DNA of 64,000 nucleotides, taken from an uncultured Chloroflexus sp. (GTDB lineage: Bacteria > Chloroflexota > Chloroflexia > Chloroflexales > Chloroflexaceae). A program made the position numbers and the translations under genes. The DNA lies in the NCBI RefSeq assembly GCF_937951745.1, contig NZ_CALFBQ010000027.1:1-64000 (forward strand), written 5' to 3'. Below, piece by piece: positions 9,810-19,144 of the stretch (its first letter is position 1; each line of letters begins with the position of its first letter). The notes below the pieces were generated by a model. The model worked only from the letters and a program-made list of their open reading frames with translations. It had not been told where the DNA came from and made no database searches.

Positions 9810-11337
9810 ATGATGCTGATCTCATCCCTCAGTTCACAATACAACCGCATACAGATCCTTGCCGAAGCGTGGCTAGCGCAAGGTGCGCAGGCCTTCAGCG
9901 TCTACGAACGTGGTCGCCTCTTGGCATCGTGGCCGGATGGACAGCGGATGCTACCGCCCGATCTGACGGCTCCGATCACCCGCTATAACGACGTTGTTGG
10001 TGAATTACACCTCAGCGGGCTGCGGGGCGAGATGGCTCGCCAGCGCTTGCAGGCTGAGGCGAGCCTGATCGGGGATATCTTGCAACTCGAACACGAATTG
10101 CAGTGCATGGCCGCCGATCTAGTCACCAGCCAAAATCAGCAGTTGGCACTCTACCGCCTCACCCAAGCGATGCGCGATCTGGTAACCATCCGCGAAAGCT
10201 TGGCAGCGATCGTCACCGAAGCGCAGCGGATGTTGAAGGGACGGGCCGGTTTTGCAATCTATGCGCCTGCGCAGCGTGATGATACGATTGTCGTGCAATC
10301 AACCGAGAGCGATCTCGACCCTGACCTCATCTGGCAACTATCCCGACAAGTGCAACGCGAGGATCGGCCACTGATCATCGGCGAAGATGATAGCAGATTC
10401 TCCTATCTGCCCGGCATACGCAACCTCTTGCTGCTGCCGATCCGGGTGCGCGGAGAGGTTATAGCTTGCCTTGGCATTGTCGATCGCGCTGACACCATTG
10501 GTACGCCGGAATTAAAACTGGGGCGCGCGATTGCCGATCAAGCGAGCGCCCAAATCGAACGCATCTTGCTCTACCAAGAGATGCTGGCACAGGCCCGGCT
10601 CCGTAGCGAGATGGATCGTGCCCGGCGAGTGCAGACCGCACTGCTCCCCCGGGTTTTGCCAGAGATAGCAGGGTTAGAGATCTACGCCGCTTCACGCCCG
10701 GCCCTGCAAGTCGGCGGCGATTTCTTTGATGTTATCAATCTGCCCAACCATCCGTTCATCTTCACGATTGGCGATGTGAGCGGCAAAGGCGTTTCAGCCG
10801 CTTTATTGATGTCAATGACGCGCACTGCGCTGCACAGCAAAGCGCGCTTCATGCCAGCGCCAACACCCGCGCTGGTCATGCGGCAATCGAACGCAGACCT
10901 CTACCATGATTTCACCCGCATCGGCGTCTTTGCCACCGTCTTCGTCGGCCAATATGTCGCCGAACAGCGCGCCATCACCTATGCTAATGCCGGCCATGCA
11001 CCCGTCATCTACCGTCCGCGCCACGGCGCCGCCACCTTGCTCTTGGCCGGCAACCCCCCCCATAGGAGTTGCGACCACTACTCAGGTGCAAGATGGTTAT
11101 CTACCTATGGAGCCGGGTGATCTGTTGATCGTCGCCACCGATGGCTTTCATGAAGCCCGCAATGCAGCGGACGAATTATTCGGCATCGATCGTTTACTCA
11201 TGGCAGTAAACGCACTGGCTGAACAATCGGCACGAGCGATCGCTGACGGGATCTTTCAGGTGGTGGAACACTTTAGCGCCGGCCACCCACAAGACGATGA
11301 TCAGACTTTGATCGTACTCAAAGGAGCAGCGACGTGA
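9810..11337 (+). pseudogene. GAF-PP2C (RsbU/SpoIIE-type) phosphatase, frameshifted at a poly-C run
   Basis: The first frame (9810-11120) encodes an N-terminal helical region, a GAF domain (about residues 130-260) and most of a PPM/PP2C phosphatase domain, with metal sites in QVGGDFFDV and IGDVSGKGVSAALLM. At 11054-11061 a run of eight C residues throws the frame: it continues as HRSCDHYSG and stops. The other frame continues the family correctly, PIGVATTTQ, then EPGDLLIVATDGFHEARN and the last metal Asp in DDDQTLIVLKG, ending at 11337. Seven C would restore a 508-residue phosphatase. The stop overlaps the kinase start. It would dephosphorylate the adjacent STAS protein. The cause may be sequence error, mutation or slippage. 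Confidence 0.85.
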
Positions 11338-11765
11338 GCCAGCAGCGCAGTGAAATGATCCGGCTGGATTTACCGGCCCAGTATGCCTATCTGCATCTGC
11401 TGAGCGAAACCATCGCTGCGCTATTACGGCAGGCAGGAGCGAATGATGAACTATTGGTGTACAATGTGCAGCTAGCAGCCCACGAAGTCTGTACAAATAT
11501 TATTCAGCACGCTTATCGGCATCGCAGTCATAGCGACAACCGCATCAGCATCGCGCTCACATTCCACCACCAACCGCCGCGGATCGAGATCGAGCTACAT
11601 GATACCGGTGAGTCGTTTACTCCAGAACTGGCATCGCATCCTCATCTGAGCGAGGCGCAGATTCACGGGTACGGATTATTTCTGATCCGGCATTTGATGG
11701 ACCACGTCGGCTATATCGCACATCCTGACGGAAATTGCTGGCGCCTAGTGAAGCGCCTTACGTAA
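11334..11765 (+). CDS. RsbW-like serine kinase (HATPase_c anti-sigma factor)
   Basis: A 143-residue GHKL ATPase. The N box is seen in LAAHEVCTNIIQHAY, the G1 box in IELHDTGESF, and the G2 region in IHGYGLFLIRHLMD. This is the compact layout of RsbW/SpoIIAB kinases, which phosphorylate the STAS partner and bind a target regulator. The GTG start overlaps the phosphatase stop in the sequence GTGA, so the two are translationally coupled. That coupling depends on the restored frame of the phosphatase, which argues that the shifted frame is the functional one. It lacks membrane helices and acts in the cytoplasm. Confidence 0.9.
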   Translation: MSQQRSEMIRLDLPAQYAYLHLLSETIAALLRQAGANDELLVYNVQLAAHEVCTNIIQHAYRHRSHSDNRISIALTFHHQPPRIEIELHDTGESFTPELASHPHLSEAQIHGYGLFLIRHLMDHVGYIAHPDGNCWRLVKRLT

Positions 11766-11778
11766 AGGAGACGAGACG

Positions 11779-12171
11779 ATGACCACCATCATGATTGTAG
11801 ATGACTATCTTCCGAGCCACCGCCTAATGAGCTTTGTGCTCAACCAATATGGCTACACTGTAGTGACGGCACTTGATGGCGAACAAGCACTCAACCGTCT
11901 CGCCACCGGTCAGGTTGATCTGGTCGTTACCGATCTGAAGATGCCCCGTATGGACGGGATCGAACTCGCTCGTGCCATACGCGCTGATGAACGCTACGCC
12001 GATCTGCCGATCATTATGGTGACCGGCAGTGTCAAAGAGCAAGATGAAGTCAAAGCGACCGGTGTTGGCGTCAATGCCTTCCTCACCAAACCGGTCGACT
12101 CTGATGATTTAGTGAACGAGGTTGATCGACTGCTCCAACGGACGCCGCCGCAGACGCCACAGCAGGCATAA
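11779..12171 (+). CDS. single-domain response regulator (CheY-like)
   Basis: A 130-residue receiver domain and nothing more. The acidic pocket D8-D9, phospho-acceptor D52 in VTDLKMPRMDG, T82 in MVTGS and K104 in FLTKPV are all in place. AAGGAG lies seven bases before the ATG. As the last gene of the partner-switching operon it probably feeds a phosphorelay signal into the phosphatase or kinase by contact, as no output domain is present. No histidine kinase is adjacent; the nearest one in the window, at 24939-26726, is of the NarX type and not obviously linked. Confidence 0.94.
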   Translation: MTTIMIVDDYLPSHRLMSFVLNQYGYTVVTALDGEQALNRLATGQVDLVVTDLKMPRMDGIELARAIRADERYADLPIIMVTGSVKEQDEVKATGVGVNAFLTKPVDSDDLVNEVDRLLQRTPPQTPQQA

Positions 12172-12175
12172 CCCC

Positions 12176-13519
12176 TTAGCTCTCCAGCACGCGCCAAAAA
12201 GTGCCAACCATAACCATACGACCAAGCATCGTCAGCACAAAGAGCATTGCCAACCCGCTCACAGCCAGCGGCCCCAAGGCAACGGTGACGCCGGTCATCG
12301 CTTGGCCGATGGTGCCGCCGGCCAACGATGCCAGCAGGGTGCCTAAGCCGGTGAGCAGGCTGAAGATCGCCATCGCCGCGCCCCGCTGTTCCGCCGGCGC
12401 CCGCGCCATCAAGAGGTTGCCTAACCCTTGATTCACCCCCGGCCAAAAGACGCCTGAAAAGATGGAGGTTAACCACAATGGCACGATATTGTCAGGGGTT
12501 GAGAGGATCCAACCTAAAGGCAGCGGTATTGTACCCATAACGCACGCCGTCACTACCAACCGGTAGCCGTAGCGATCCATCAACCAGCCGACCAGCGGTG
12601 AAAAGATGAGGGCAACCGCATTGGTGACAACGCCCGTAAGCGCTAGCAGCGAGAAATCGAGCCGTAGCGCAGTGAGACCGTAAGCGTTAAAGAAGGGTGC
12701 GGCAATGCCGGTAACCAAGGCCCAGCCGGTCGCCAACATGGTAAAATGCCGAAAGCTGGCCTCGCGCAACGGATCAAACAGAAACGCGCTTACGCCACTC
12801 CACGGACGCGGGGTGATTGGCGGTTCAGGTTGGCGTGCAATCAGCACCGCCGCGCCAAACGCAGCCAGCACCGCCACGCCAAAGATGACGGCATAGCCCT
12901 GCGCTGTAGCGCCATTGGCGCGAAACCAGTCGAGCACACGACCGGCGGCGTAGACGCTGACCATAGCGCTGATCCCAGCGACCGTGTTGCGGATGCCAAA
13001 ATAGCTGCCACGCCGGTTGGGCGGCACCAGATCGCTCATCCAACTCATCCACGCATTGCCGGCCATGCCGTTGAGACCATAGGAAAAGCCAAGGGCAATG
13101 AAAAAGACGGTTAATTGCCATGTTGTCGGCCAGCCAGTAAACGGCAAGCAGAGTAGAAATGCCCAGACCAGCCGGCCAGACAGCGCTGAATAGAATACAA
13201 CCGCGCGCCGATTGGCGAAACGGGCTTCGAGGTAGGCGCTGAGAAATTGAAAGAGCTGGCCAATAAACGGTAACGCCCCCAACAAGCCAATCTGGAAATT
13301 ATTAGCTCCAAGCAAGATGGCAAACCCGCTGAGGAAGACACTGCCGCCAATGGCGCCGGTGATACTGATGTGAATGTTGGCAATCGCCCCCTCCCAGATC
13401 GAGATGGTCAGGCCGCGCTGCATTTCCGATGGGAGTAACGGACGCGAGGCAGAGGGCGCGGTTGCGATGTGTTCGGTCGTTGCGGCGGCTTGGCCTGCAA
13501 CATTGGTTTGGCTGGTCAT
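12176..13519 (-). CDS. major facilitator superfamily transporter
   Basis: A 447-residue protein with twelve predicted membrane helices and the MFS loop motif between helices 2 and 3 (AYLEARFANRRAVVF). The N-terminal 35 residues are hydrophilic and cytoplasmic. Helix 1 begins at ISIWEGAIANIHISITGAIG. The loop NAWMSWMSDLVPPNRRGSYFG is like that of a group of uncharacterised MFS proteins found in thermophiles and Chloroflexota. Substrate unknown. It ends four bases from the receiver gene, tail to tail, with no room for a separate terminator. Confidence 0.88.
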   Translation of the reverse strand: MTSQTNVAGQAAATTEHIATAPSASRPLLPSEMQRGLTISIWEGAIANIHISITGAIGGSVFLSGFAILLGANNFQIGLLGALPFIGQLFQFLSAYLEARFANRRAVVFYSALSGRLVWAFLLCLPFTGWPTTWQLTVFFIALGFSYGLNGMAGNAWMSWMSDLVPPNRRGSYFGIRNTVAGISAMVSVYAAGRVLDWFRANGATAQGYAVIFGVAVLAAFGAAVLIARQPEPPITPRPWSGVSAFLFDPLREASFRHFTMLATGWALVTGIAAPFFNAYGLTALRLDFSLLALTGVVTNAVALIFSPLVGWLMDRYGYRLVVTACVMGTIPLPLGWILSTPDNIVPLWLTSIFSGVFWPGVNQGLGNLLMARAPAEQRGAAMAIFSLLTGLGTLLASLAGGTIGQAMTGVTVALGPLAVSGLAMLFVLTMLGRMVMVGTFWRVLES

Positions 13520-13579
13520 CGTAACAACCTCATAGAAGCATAGACGCGCTGCGAGCCAGAAACGGGTAAGCCAGTATGC

Positions 13580-13585
13580 TATAAT
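13580..13585 (+). promoter_or_regulatory. TATAAT -10 box of cvpA-mutS2
   Basis: A perfect TATAAT lies 55 bases before the cvpA ATG. No close match to TTGACA is found 16-18 bases upstream. Initiation near 13592 would give a leader of about 50 bases with GGGGGA ahead of the ATG. Confidence 0.5.
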
Positions 13586-13640
13586 CAGCTAACACATCTT
13601 TGCGCTATAGACAGGGATTAGCGCCGGGGGAAATAGAATT

Positions 13641-14192
13641 ATGAACGTCATCGATCTTCTCTTCGTTGTACTCTTCTTTGGCGCACTTGCGGTAGGTTTT
13701 TTTCAAGGCACTGTGCGTCTGCTGTTGATCATCCTCTCGTTTTATCTCGGCACCGTGCTGGCTAGCTTGTACTACCAAAGTTTGGCTGATATCTTCGTGC
13801 GTGAATTAGGCGGACAGCGCTTCGTCAGTCAATATGTTGCCTTCGCACTTATTCATCTGTTCAGCTTCATCGTGCTCACCTTTGTCGGCATTTACACCTT
13901 CCGCTATGTGCAAATCCCGCACCATTTGGAAATGATTGACCGCATCACCGGCACCGGTCTCGGCCTTGTGATCGGCGGAATGATACTGGGTCTGACCGCT
14001 GTGCTGCTCTGGAACCTCTTTATCGTGCGCGGTTTCGCCAACATTGATTACCCGATTACGCGCTGGCTCGGCGGGCAAATCGGCGCCTCGCTAATGTTGC
14101 GGTTCTTTGCCAATGCCGTCTTACCCAGCCTGTACGAGATTGTCGATCCAGTGTTGCCCGATGCCGCGCGGATCATCTTTCAAGTGCAGTAA
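13641..14192 (+). CDS. CvpA family membrane protein
   Basis: A 183-residue protein with four hydrophobic segments (about residues 1-40, 60-85, 105-130 and a weak one near 140-160). The opening NVIDLLFVVLFFGALAVGFFQGTVR is the CvpA signature: a short Asp-containing start, then a helix ending in GxxxG and Arg. CvpA proteins are inner-membrane proteins of poorly known role, named for colicin V production. The gene precedes mutS2 by about 60 bases, the common cvpA-mutS2 (yshB-yshD) order in Gram-positives, which supports both calls. Confidence 0.87.
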   Translation: MNVIDLLFVVLFFGALAVGFFQGTVRLLLIILSFYLGTVLASLYYQSLADIFVRELGGQRFVSQYVAFALIHLFSFIVLTFVGIYTFRYVQIPHHLEMIDRITGTGLGLVIGGMILGLTAVLLWNLFIVRGFANIDYPITRWLGGQIGASLMLRFFANAVLPSLYEIVDPVLPDAARIIFQVQ

Positions 14193-14253
14193 TCAACCTT
14201 GCGGCTGATGGCGCGATCGAAGCGCTAATGGTAGGCTGAACGCAGGAACGGCT

Positions 14254-16728
14254 GTGTTCAACGGTACGAGTATGTCAATCTCGGAATCATCGCTGCATAC
14301 GCTTGAATTTGACACGATCCGCGACCGCTTAGCGCACTATACCGCTTTTTCGGCCTCACGTGAACTGGCCTTAAGTCTGACTCCGGCCACCGATCTAGCC
14401 GAAGTGCGCCGGCGGCAGGCACTGACCACCGAGGCACGCTTGTTGTTGGAAGAGTGGCCAGAATTGAGCATTGGCGGGGCGCGTGATGTGCGGCGGGCAA
14501 CGCAGCACGCCGCGCGCGGCGGCATCCTCGATGGCGCTACCCTACGCGAGATTGCCGCGACCTTGCAAAGTGCAGCGTTCCTGCGCCAGCGCCTCAGTCG
14601 GCTCGACGAACGTTTTCCGCATCTGATCGAACTCGGCAATGCGTTGCCGGAGTTGCCGCAGGTGATCGAAGCGATCGAACGAGCGATCGGCGATGATGGG
14701 CAGGTGCTCGATAGCGCTAGCCCTACGCTGGCTCGCTTGCGCCACGACGTGCGAGTGGCCTTCAATCGCCTGCACGAGCGCTTGCAGAGCATGATCCATT
14801 CGAGCGCACTGGCCAATGCCTTGCAAGAACCGATTATCACCGTGCGGAACGGGCGGTATGTCATTCCGGTCAAGGCCAGCCACCGGCGCGAAGTGCGCGG
14901 CTTGGTGCATGACCAGTCCGGTTCGGGGGCAACACTCTACATTGAGCCGATGGCGGTGGTTGAGCTGAATAACCGCTGGCGCGAGTTGCAATCGGCGGAA
15001 GCGGAAGAGGTGCAGCGTATCCTCAGCGCACTCTCAGAGCAGGTTGGCGCGGCGGCGAGCACCATTACCAGCGCCGTCAATACCCTCGCCACGCTCGATC
15101 TGACGTTCGCGCTGGCCCGCTATGCGATCGCCACCCGCAGCATCGCGCCGGAGATTGTCGATTGGCGGCCCGACGATCCGCCGCCGGCTGAGCCGCCGTT
15201 CCGGCTGACCCGCGCCCGCCACCCGCTCTTGCCCGCCGCAACAGTGGTGCCGATCGATGTGTGGCTCGGCGGCGAGTTTTCCATCCTCCTCATTACCGGC
15301 CCTAATACCGGCGGCAAGACGGTGGCACTCAAGACAGCCGGCTTGCTAGCATTGATGGCGCAGGCCGGTATGCACATCCCTGCCGAGCAACCGTCGCGGC
15401 TGCCGGTGTTTCAATACATTTTTGCCGACATCGGCGACGAGCAAAGCATCGAACAGAGCCTGAGCACCTTCTCGTCACATATGGCGAATATTATTCGCGT
15501 GTTGCAGACGCTGGCTGAAACCCAACAGTTCCCAGCAGGCGACGATCAGGATTGGTTCGTTCATCGTCCGCCGGCGTTGGTGCTGTTTGATGAATTAGGT
15601 GCAGGTACTGATCCGGTAGAAGGTGCAGCTCTAGCACGCGCGATCATTGGCCGACTACTAGAGTTGGGGGTGCTGGCAATAGCTACGACCCATTACGCTG
15701 AGCTAAAGGCCTTTGCCTATGCGACACCGGGAGTGCAGAACGCCTCAGTCGAGTTTGATGTCGAGACATTGGCGCCCACCTACCGGCTGAGTATCGGCAT
15801 TCCCGGTCGCTCGAACGCACTGGCGATCGCGGCCCGGCTAGGGCTTGACCCGGCGCTGATCGAGCAGGCTCGCTCGTTCATTGACCGCAAAGAGGCGCAG
15901 GTCGAAGACCTGCTGGCCGGGATTCAACGCGAGCGTGACGCTGCCGCGGCAGCGTTGCAACGCGCTGAAGAACTGCGCGCCGACGCCGAGAAGTACCGTG
16001 ATCGGCTGGCTGCCGAGCAGCAGGCGTTTGCCGCCGAACGTGAGGCGGCGTTGGCGGCGGCCCGCCAAGAGATCGAAGCCGAACTGCGCGAAGTACGCCA
16101 GCACTTACGCCGGCTGCGCGAAGAATTCCGCTCAGTCAATATCTCGCGTCAATGGTTGGAAGAAGCGGAAAAGCGTTTGGCCGCCACCGCCGAACAATCC
16201 CAACAAGCTGTTGAAAAGCTGCGCCAAACCCATGCCCCGGCTGCGCCGCCCTCCCCCGCCGAACGCTCGCTGCAAGTCGGGGATACGGTGCATGTCGCTT
16301 CGATTGGTCTCAACGGCGAGATTGTCGCCATCGATGAGGAAGACGGCACTGCCACCGTGCAAGTTGGTGGCTTCCGTATGACGGTCAAGCTTGGCGAACT
16401 CAAGCGCCCCAAAGCGCAGGTCAGCGACGAGCGGCGCTACACCCCGCCCGAACGCAGCGTCAACCTGCCCAGCACCCCCGATGTCTCAATGACCTTTGAC
16501 ATGCGCGGCTGGCGCGTCGCCGAGGTCAGCAACCGGCTCGACCGCTACCTCAACGACGCCTATCTGGCCGGCTTACACCAAGTTCGCCTCATCCACGGCA
16601 AAGGCACCGGCGCGTTGCGCCAAGTCGTGCGTGATGTGCTGGCAACCCATCCGCTGGTGGCTTCGTTTAGCAGCGGCGGGCGCGACGGCGGCGAAGGGGT
16701 AACGATTGCTACGCTGGTTGAGCGGTAA
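14254..16728 (+). CDS. mutS2: endonuclease MutS2 / RqcU
   Basis: An 824-residue protein. The core and clamp region spans residues 1-320, with the Walker A GPNTGGKT at 349-356, the Walker B region VLFDELGAGTDPVEGAAL near 440-460, a long coiled coil (about 520-660, EEL/RAD/AEE repeats), a KOW-like segment, and a C-terminal Smr domain with FDMRGWRV and IHGKGTGALR. MutS2 lacks the mismatch-reading domain of MutS; it is reported to suppress recombination and, in Bacillus, to split collided ribosomes. Start may be GTG 14254 or ATG 14272. It follows cvpA as an operon. Confidence 0.96.
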   Translation: MFNGTSMSISESSLHTLEFDTIRDRLAHYTAFSASRELALSLTPATDLAEVRRRQALTTEARLLLEEWPELSIGGARDVRRATQHAARGGILDGATLREIAATLQSAAFLRQRLSRLDERFPHLIELGNALPELPQVIEAIERAIGDDGQVLDSASPTLARLRHDVRVAFNRLHERLQSMIHSSALANALQEPIITVRNGRYVIPVKASHRREVRGLVHDQSGSGATLYIEPMAVVELNNRWRELQSAEAEEVQRILSALSEQVGAAASTITSAVNTLATLDLTFALARYAIATRSIAPEIVDWRPDDPPPAEPPFRLTRARHPLLPAATVVPIDVWLGGEFSILLITGPNTGGKTVALKTAGLLALMAQAGMHIPAEQPSRLPVFQYIFADIGDEQSIEQSLSTFSSHMANIIRVLQTLAETQQFPAGDDQDWFVHRPPALVLFDELGAGTDPVEGAALARAIIGRLLELGVLAIATTHYAELKAFAYATPGVQNASVEFDVETLAPTYRLSIGIPGRSNALAIAARLGLDPALIEQARSFIDRKEAQVEDLLAGIQRERDAAAAALQRAEELRADAEKYRDRLAAEQQAFAAEREAALAAARQEIEAELREVRQHLRRLREEFRSVNISRQWLEEAEKRLAATAEQSQQAVEKLRQTHAPAAPPSPAERSLQVGDTVHVASIGLNGEIVAIDEEDGTATVQVGGFRMTVKLGELKRPKAQVSDERRYTPPERSVNLPSTPDVSMTFDMRGWRVAEVSNRLDRYLNDAYLAGLHQVRLIHGKGTGALRQVVRDVLATHPLVASFSSGGRDGGEGVTIATLVER

Positions 16729-17099
16729 GTCTACCGACTGGTGATCCAACAAATACGGGATATCCACGGAGGGTACGGATTGGCATAGAGCGGTGGTACG
16801 CTGCCCGGCTGCTGTCATTGCGAGCCACCCACGGCGATGAAGCAATCTCCTTGCAACGGGCTGGTTATGCTGTGCAACCCAGCAAGGAGACACTACTAAA
16901 CCCGGATTGATCTGGATCGCGCATAACCTTGGCAAGATAACTGCTGCACCGCACGGAGACAATGCAGCAAAGCGGGAGGAAATGCGGACATGGATAAACC
17001 CGGATTGAACAGATTTACACCGATCCGTGCCAATCCGTGTCTCATTCCATGTGATGATACAATATTCTTCAATACCCGCACGCCCGTCAAGGAACACGT
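16729..17099. other. 371-base gene-less stretch with repeat copy
   Basis: No credible gene. A partial copy of the TGTCATTGC repeat lies at 16813-16892, with TCTCCTTG and CAAGGAGA as inner arms. A patch at 17000-17045 has the form AATCCGTG repeated twice, a common intergenic repeat type. TACAAT at 17058-17063 may be the trpC -10 box. Confidence 0.6.
16813..16892. repeat. partial TGTCATTGC-family repeat
   Basis: It begins TGTCATTGCGAG, contains GAAGCAATCTCCTTG and closes with CAAGGAGA, giving an inner inverted repeat. It shares its left end and the GAAGCAATC core with the element at 3162-3318 but lacks the right terminal arm. Confidence 0.6.
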
Positions 17100-17912
17100 A
17101 TGAGCGAACCGACCATTCTGGAACAGATTCTGAACCATAAGCGGATCGAAGTGCGCCGCCAGCAAGCGAAAATCCCGCTGGCAGCCCTGCAAGACAAGAT
17201 ACAGCGCATGCCGCCAGTGCGCGACTTTGCCGCGGCGCTGCGCCGCTCGCCGGCCACAGCCTTGATCGCTGAGGTGAAGAAAGCCTCGCCGAGCCGTGGC
17301 GTGTTGCTGGCCAATTTCGACCATTTGGCCCTTGCCCGCACCTATGTCGCCAACGGCGCCGCAGCCATCTCGGTCTTGACCGACCAGCGCTTTTTTCAGG
17401 GCAGCTTGACCTATCTGGCCGGCATTCGCGCCTTGCCGGAGGTGCAAGCCGCCGGCACACCGCTGCTGCGCAAAGACTTTCTCATCGATCCGTATCAGGT
17501 GTACGAGGCGCGCGCGTATGGCGCCGATGCTGTCTTGTTGATTGTCGCCGCGCTTGATGATGCCACCCTGAGCGAGCTCTTCGCGCTGACCTACGAACTC
17601 AGCATGCATGCGTTGATCGAGGTGCATACCGTCGCCGAGTTGGAACGGGCGCTCCAGTTAAACCCGCCAATTATCGGCGTGAACAATCGCGATCTGCACC
17701 GCTTCGTTACCGACCGCGCAACCACGAAAGCCATCGCCGATCACCTGCCTGCCGGACCGCAGCGCCCGGCGCTGGTCAGCGAGAGTGGCATCTTCACGCC
17801 GGAACACGTGGCCGAAGTGCGCAGCTATGGCGCAGACGCGATCTTGGTTGGTGAGGCCTTGGTGACGGCTCCCGACATCGGCGCACAGGTACGCGCGTTG
17901 GCAATGGCGTAA
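17100..17912 (+). CDS. trpC: indole-3-glycerol phosphate synthase
   Basis: A 270-residue TIM barrel of normal length. Visible signatures are LIAEVKKASPSRG (catalytic Lys), LRKDFLIDPYQV, the INNRDL-type motif as VNNRDLHRF, and the phosphate loop VSESGIFTPE. It closes the indole ring from CdRP in tryptophan synthesis, in the cytoplasm. AAGGA lies seven bases before the ATG. No other trp gene is adjacent. The start is further supported by the family N terminus TILEQILNHKRIEVRRQQ. Confidence 0.96.
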   Translation: MSEPTILEQILNHKRIEVRRQQAKIPLAALQDKIQRMPPVRDFAAALRRSPATALIAEVKKASPSRGVLLANFDHLALARTYVANGAAAISVLTDQRFFQGSLTYLAGIRALPEVQAAGTPLLRKDFLIDPYQVYEARAYGADAVLLIVAALDDATLSELFALTYELSMHALIEVHTVAELERALQLNPPIIGVNNRDLHRFVTDRATTKAIADHLPAGPQRPALVSESGIFTPEHVAEVRSYGADAILVGEALVTAPDIGAQVRALAMA

Positions 17913-18086
17913 GCTTGCGATGCATTCGGCCCAGCGCTACCCGGCCCGCAGCATCCACAGCCATCTCTCCCAACGCGAACGCTGCCTGCTTACGCGTTGG
18001 TCATACCAGTGCATACCATAAAAAATGGGTGAAAATTCCAAGTTACCAGACGTGGAACGCCATCTTGACGATAAGGAGTGCGTACT

Positions 18087-18473
18087 GTGCGACAGTGCCC
18101 TAGCTGCGGTCATACCATCACCGGCGCTGAACGCTTCTGCCCAGCCTGTGGCCAGGCGCTGGCAGTAGCGGTCTGGCAACCAGCGCCAGCCATCGAAACT
18201 ACCCTGCCGATTGCGCCGGCCCGCAACAGCCGGTTGGCGATTGTCAGCCTGATCTGCGGCATCACGGCGTGGATTCTCTTCTTCATTCCATTATTGCTGG
18301 CTGTGCCGGCGATCATCTGCGGCCATCTTGGCCAGAGTGCCGTCAAGCGCGGCAACGGCCAGCTTACCGGCAGCGGGCTGGCCTTGTTCGGTTTAGCGCT
18401 GGGTTATGCCCACATTGCCTTGACCGTCGTGGCATTATGTTTGGCAGTAGCGGTGATGGCGGTAGGGGTGTGA
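18087..18473 (+). CDS. zinc-ribbon DUF4190-like membrane protein
   Basis: A 128-residue protein. The N terminus is a zinc ribbon with two CxxC pairs (QCPSCGHTI and FCPACGQAL). After a short linker come two membrane helices (LAIVSLICGITAWILFFIP and the C-terminal VALCLAVAVMAVGV) flanking GHLGQSAVKRGNGQLTGSG, the DUF4190 signature. The GTG at 18087 has AAGGAG eight bases upstream; the in-frame GTG at 18078 overlaps that site. Proteins of this plan are common in Chloroflexota and Actinomycetota. Function is unknown. Confidence 0.85.
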   Translation: MRQCPSCGHTITGAERFCPACGQALAVAVWQPAPAIETTLPIAPARNSRLAIVSLICGITAWILFFIPLLLAVPAIICGHLGQSAVKRGNGQLTGSGLALFGLALGYAHIALTVVALCLAVAVMAVGV

Positions 18474-18501
18474 CAGTCGTAGTGAACAAACCCACATAAA
18501 C

Positions 18502-18532
18502 ACCCCTCCCCCGCGCAGGCGAGAGGAGGGGT
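18502..18532. terminator. hairpin between convergent genes
   Basis: ACCCCTCC and GGAGGGGT form an 8-bp stem with a 15-base loop between the zinc-ribbon gene and hpf, which run tail to tail. No T run follows, so use as a terminator in both directions is an inference. A related GC-rich stem (CCCTTCCCC/GGGGAAGGG) lies at 62301-62337. Confidence 0.45.
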
Positions 18533-18556
18533 TGGCAGAGAGGGGCTGGGAGAGAG

Positions 18557-19144
18557 TTAGCCGATTTCCGGCACGATCACCCCGTAATTGCCATCGCGCC
18601 GGCGGTAGAGCACGCTGACCTGCATCGTCTCAGCGTTCTGGAAGATAAAGAAATTGTGACCAAGCAGCTCCATCTGCTCGATCGCATCATCAACGAACAT
18701 CGGGCGCAAGCGGAAGGTCTTGGTGCGGATCACCTTCGCTTCTGGTTCCGGTTCAGCCGGCGCAGCCGCAGCTTCCTCCTCGGCAATCGCCACCTCTTCA
18801 GCGGGTGTAAACCCATTGGTTGCGCGCCGCAACTCGCGGCTCCGCCGCCAATATTTCTCTTTATAGCGCGAAATCTGGCGCTGCAACACCTCCTGCACTT
18901 CATCGATGGCGGCATAGAGGTCGGGTGCGCGCTCTTCGGCGCGCAGGATCACGCCGTGCTCGGCAACTAGCGTCGTCTGCACCCGATAGATTTCGCCGGC
19001 ATTCCGCTGTTGTTCATGTTGGATTTCGACCGCGATGCTAGTAATGCCGTTAAGATAACGCCCCAATTTGGCGAGTTTCTCTTCGATGTGCTCGCGTTGA
19101 CGCTCTGAGATCTTGCCGTTCCGGCTCTTGATGGTGAGTTCCAT
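18557..19144 (-). CDS. hpf: ribosome hibernation promoting factor, long form
   Basis: A 195-residue long-type HPF. Residues 1-100 are the ribosome-binding domain (LTIKSRNGKISERQREHIEEKL, then VEIQHE and ADLYAAIDEV-like APDLYAAIDEVQEVLQRQ). A low-complexity Glu/Ala linker (about 115-135) leads to the C-terminal dimerisation domain (IRTKTFRLRPMFVDDAIEQMELLGHNFFIFQN ... GVIVPEIG). It joins 70S ribosomes into inactive 100S dimers in stationary or stressed cells. GGAGG precedes the ATG. The leader holds a hairpin at 19184-19209. Confidence 0.95.
   Translation of the reverse strand: MELTIKSRNGKISERQREHIEEKLAKLGRYLNGITSIAVEIQHEQQRNAGEIYRVQTTLVAEHGVILRAEERAPDLYAAIDEVQEVLQRQISRYKEKYWRRSRELRRATNGFTPAEEVAIAEEEAAAAPAEPEPEAKVIRTKTFRLRPMFVDDAIEQMELLGHNFFIFQNAETMQVSVLYRRRDGNYGVIVPEIG

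Noticed and set aside
16573-17460. 295-residue minus-strand frame spanning mutS2 end to trpC
   Set aside because: It runs across two real genes and a repeat, and its product is Arg/Cys-rich with no domain.
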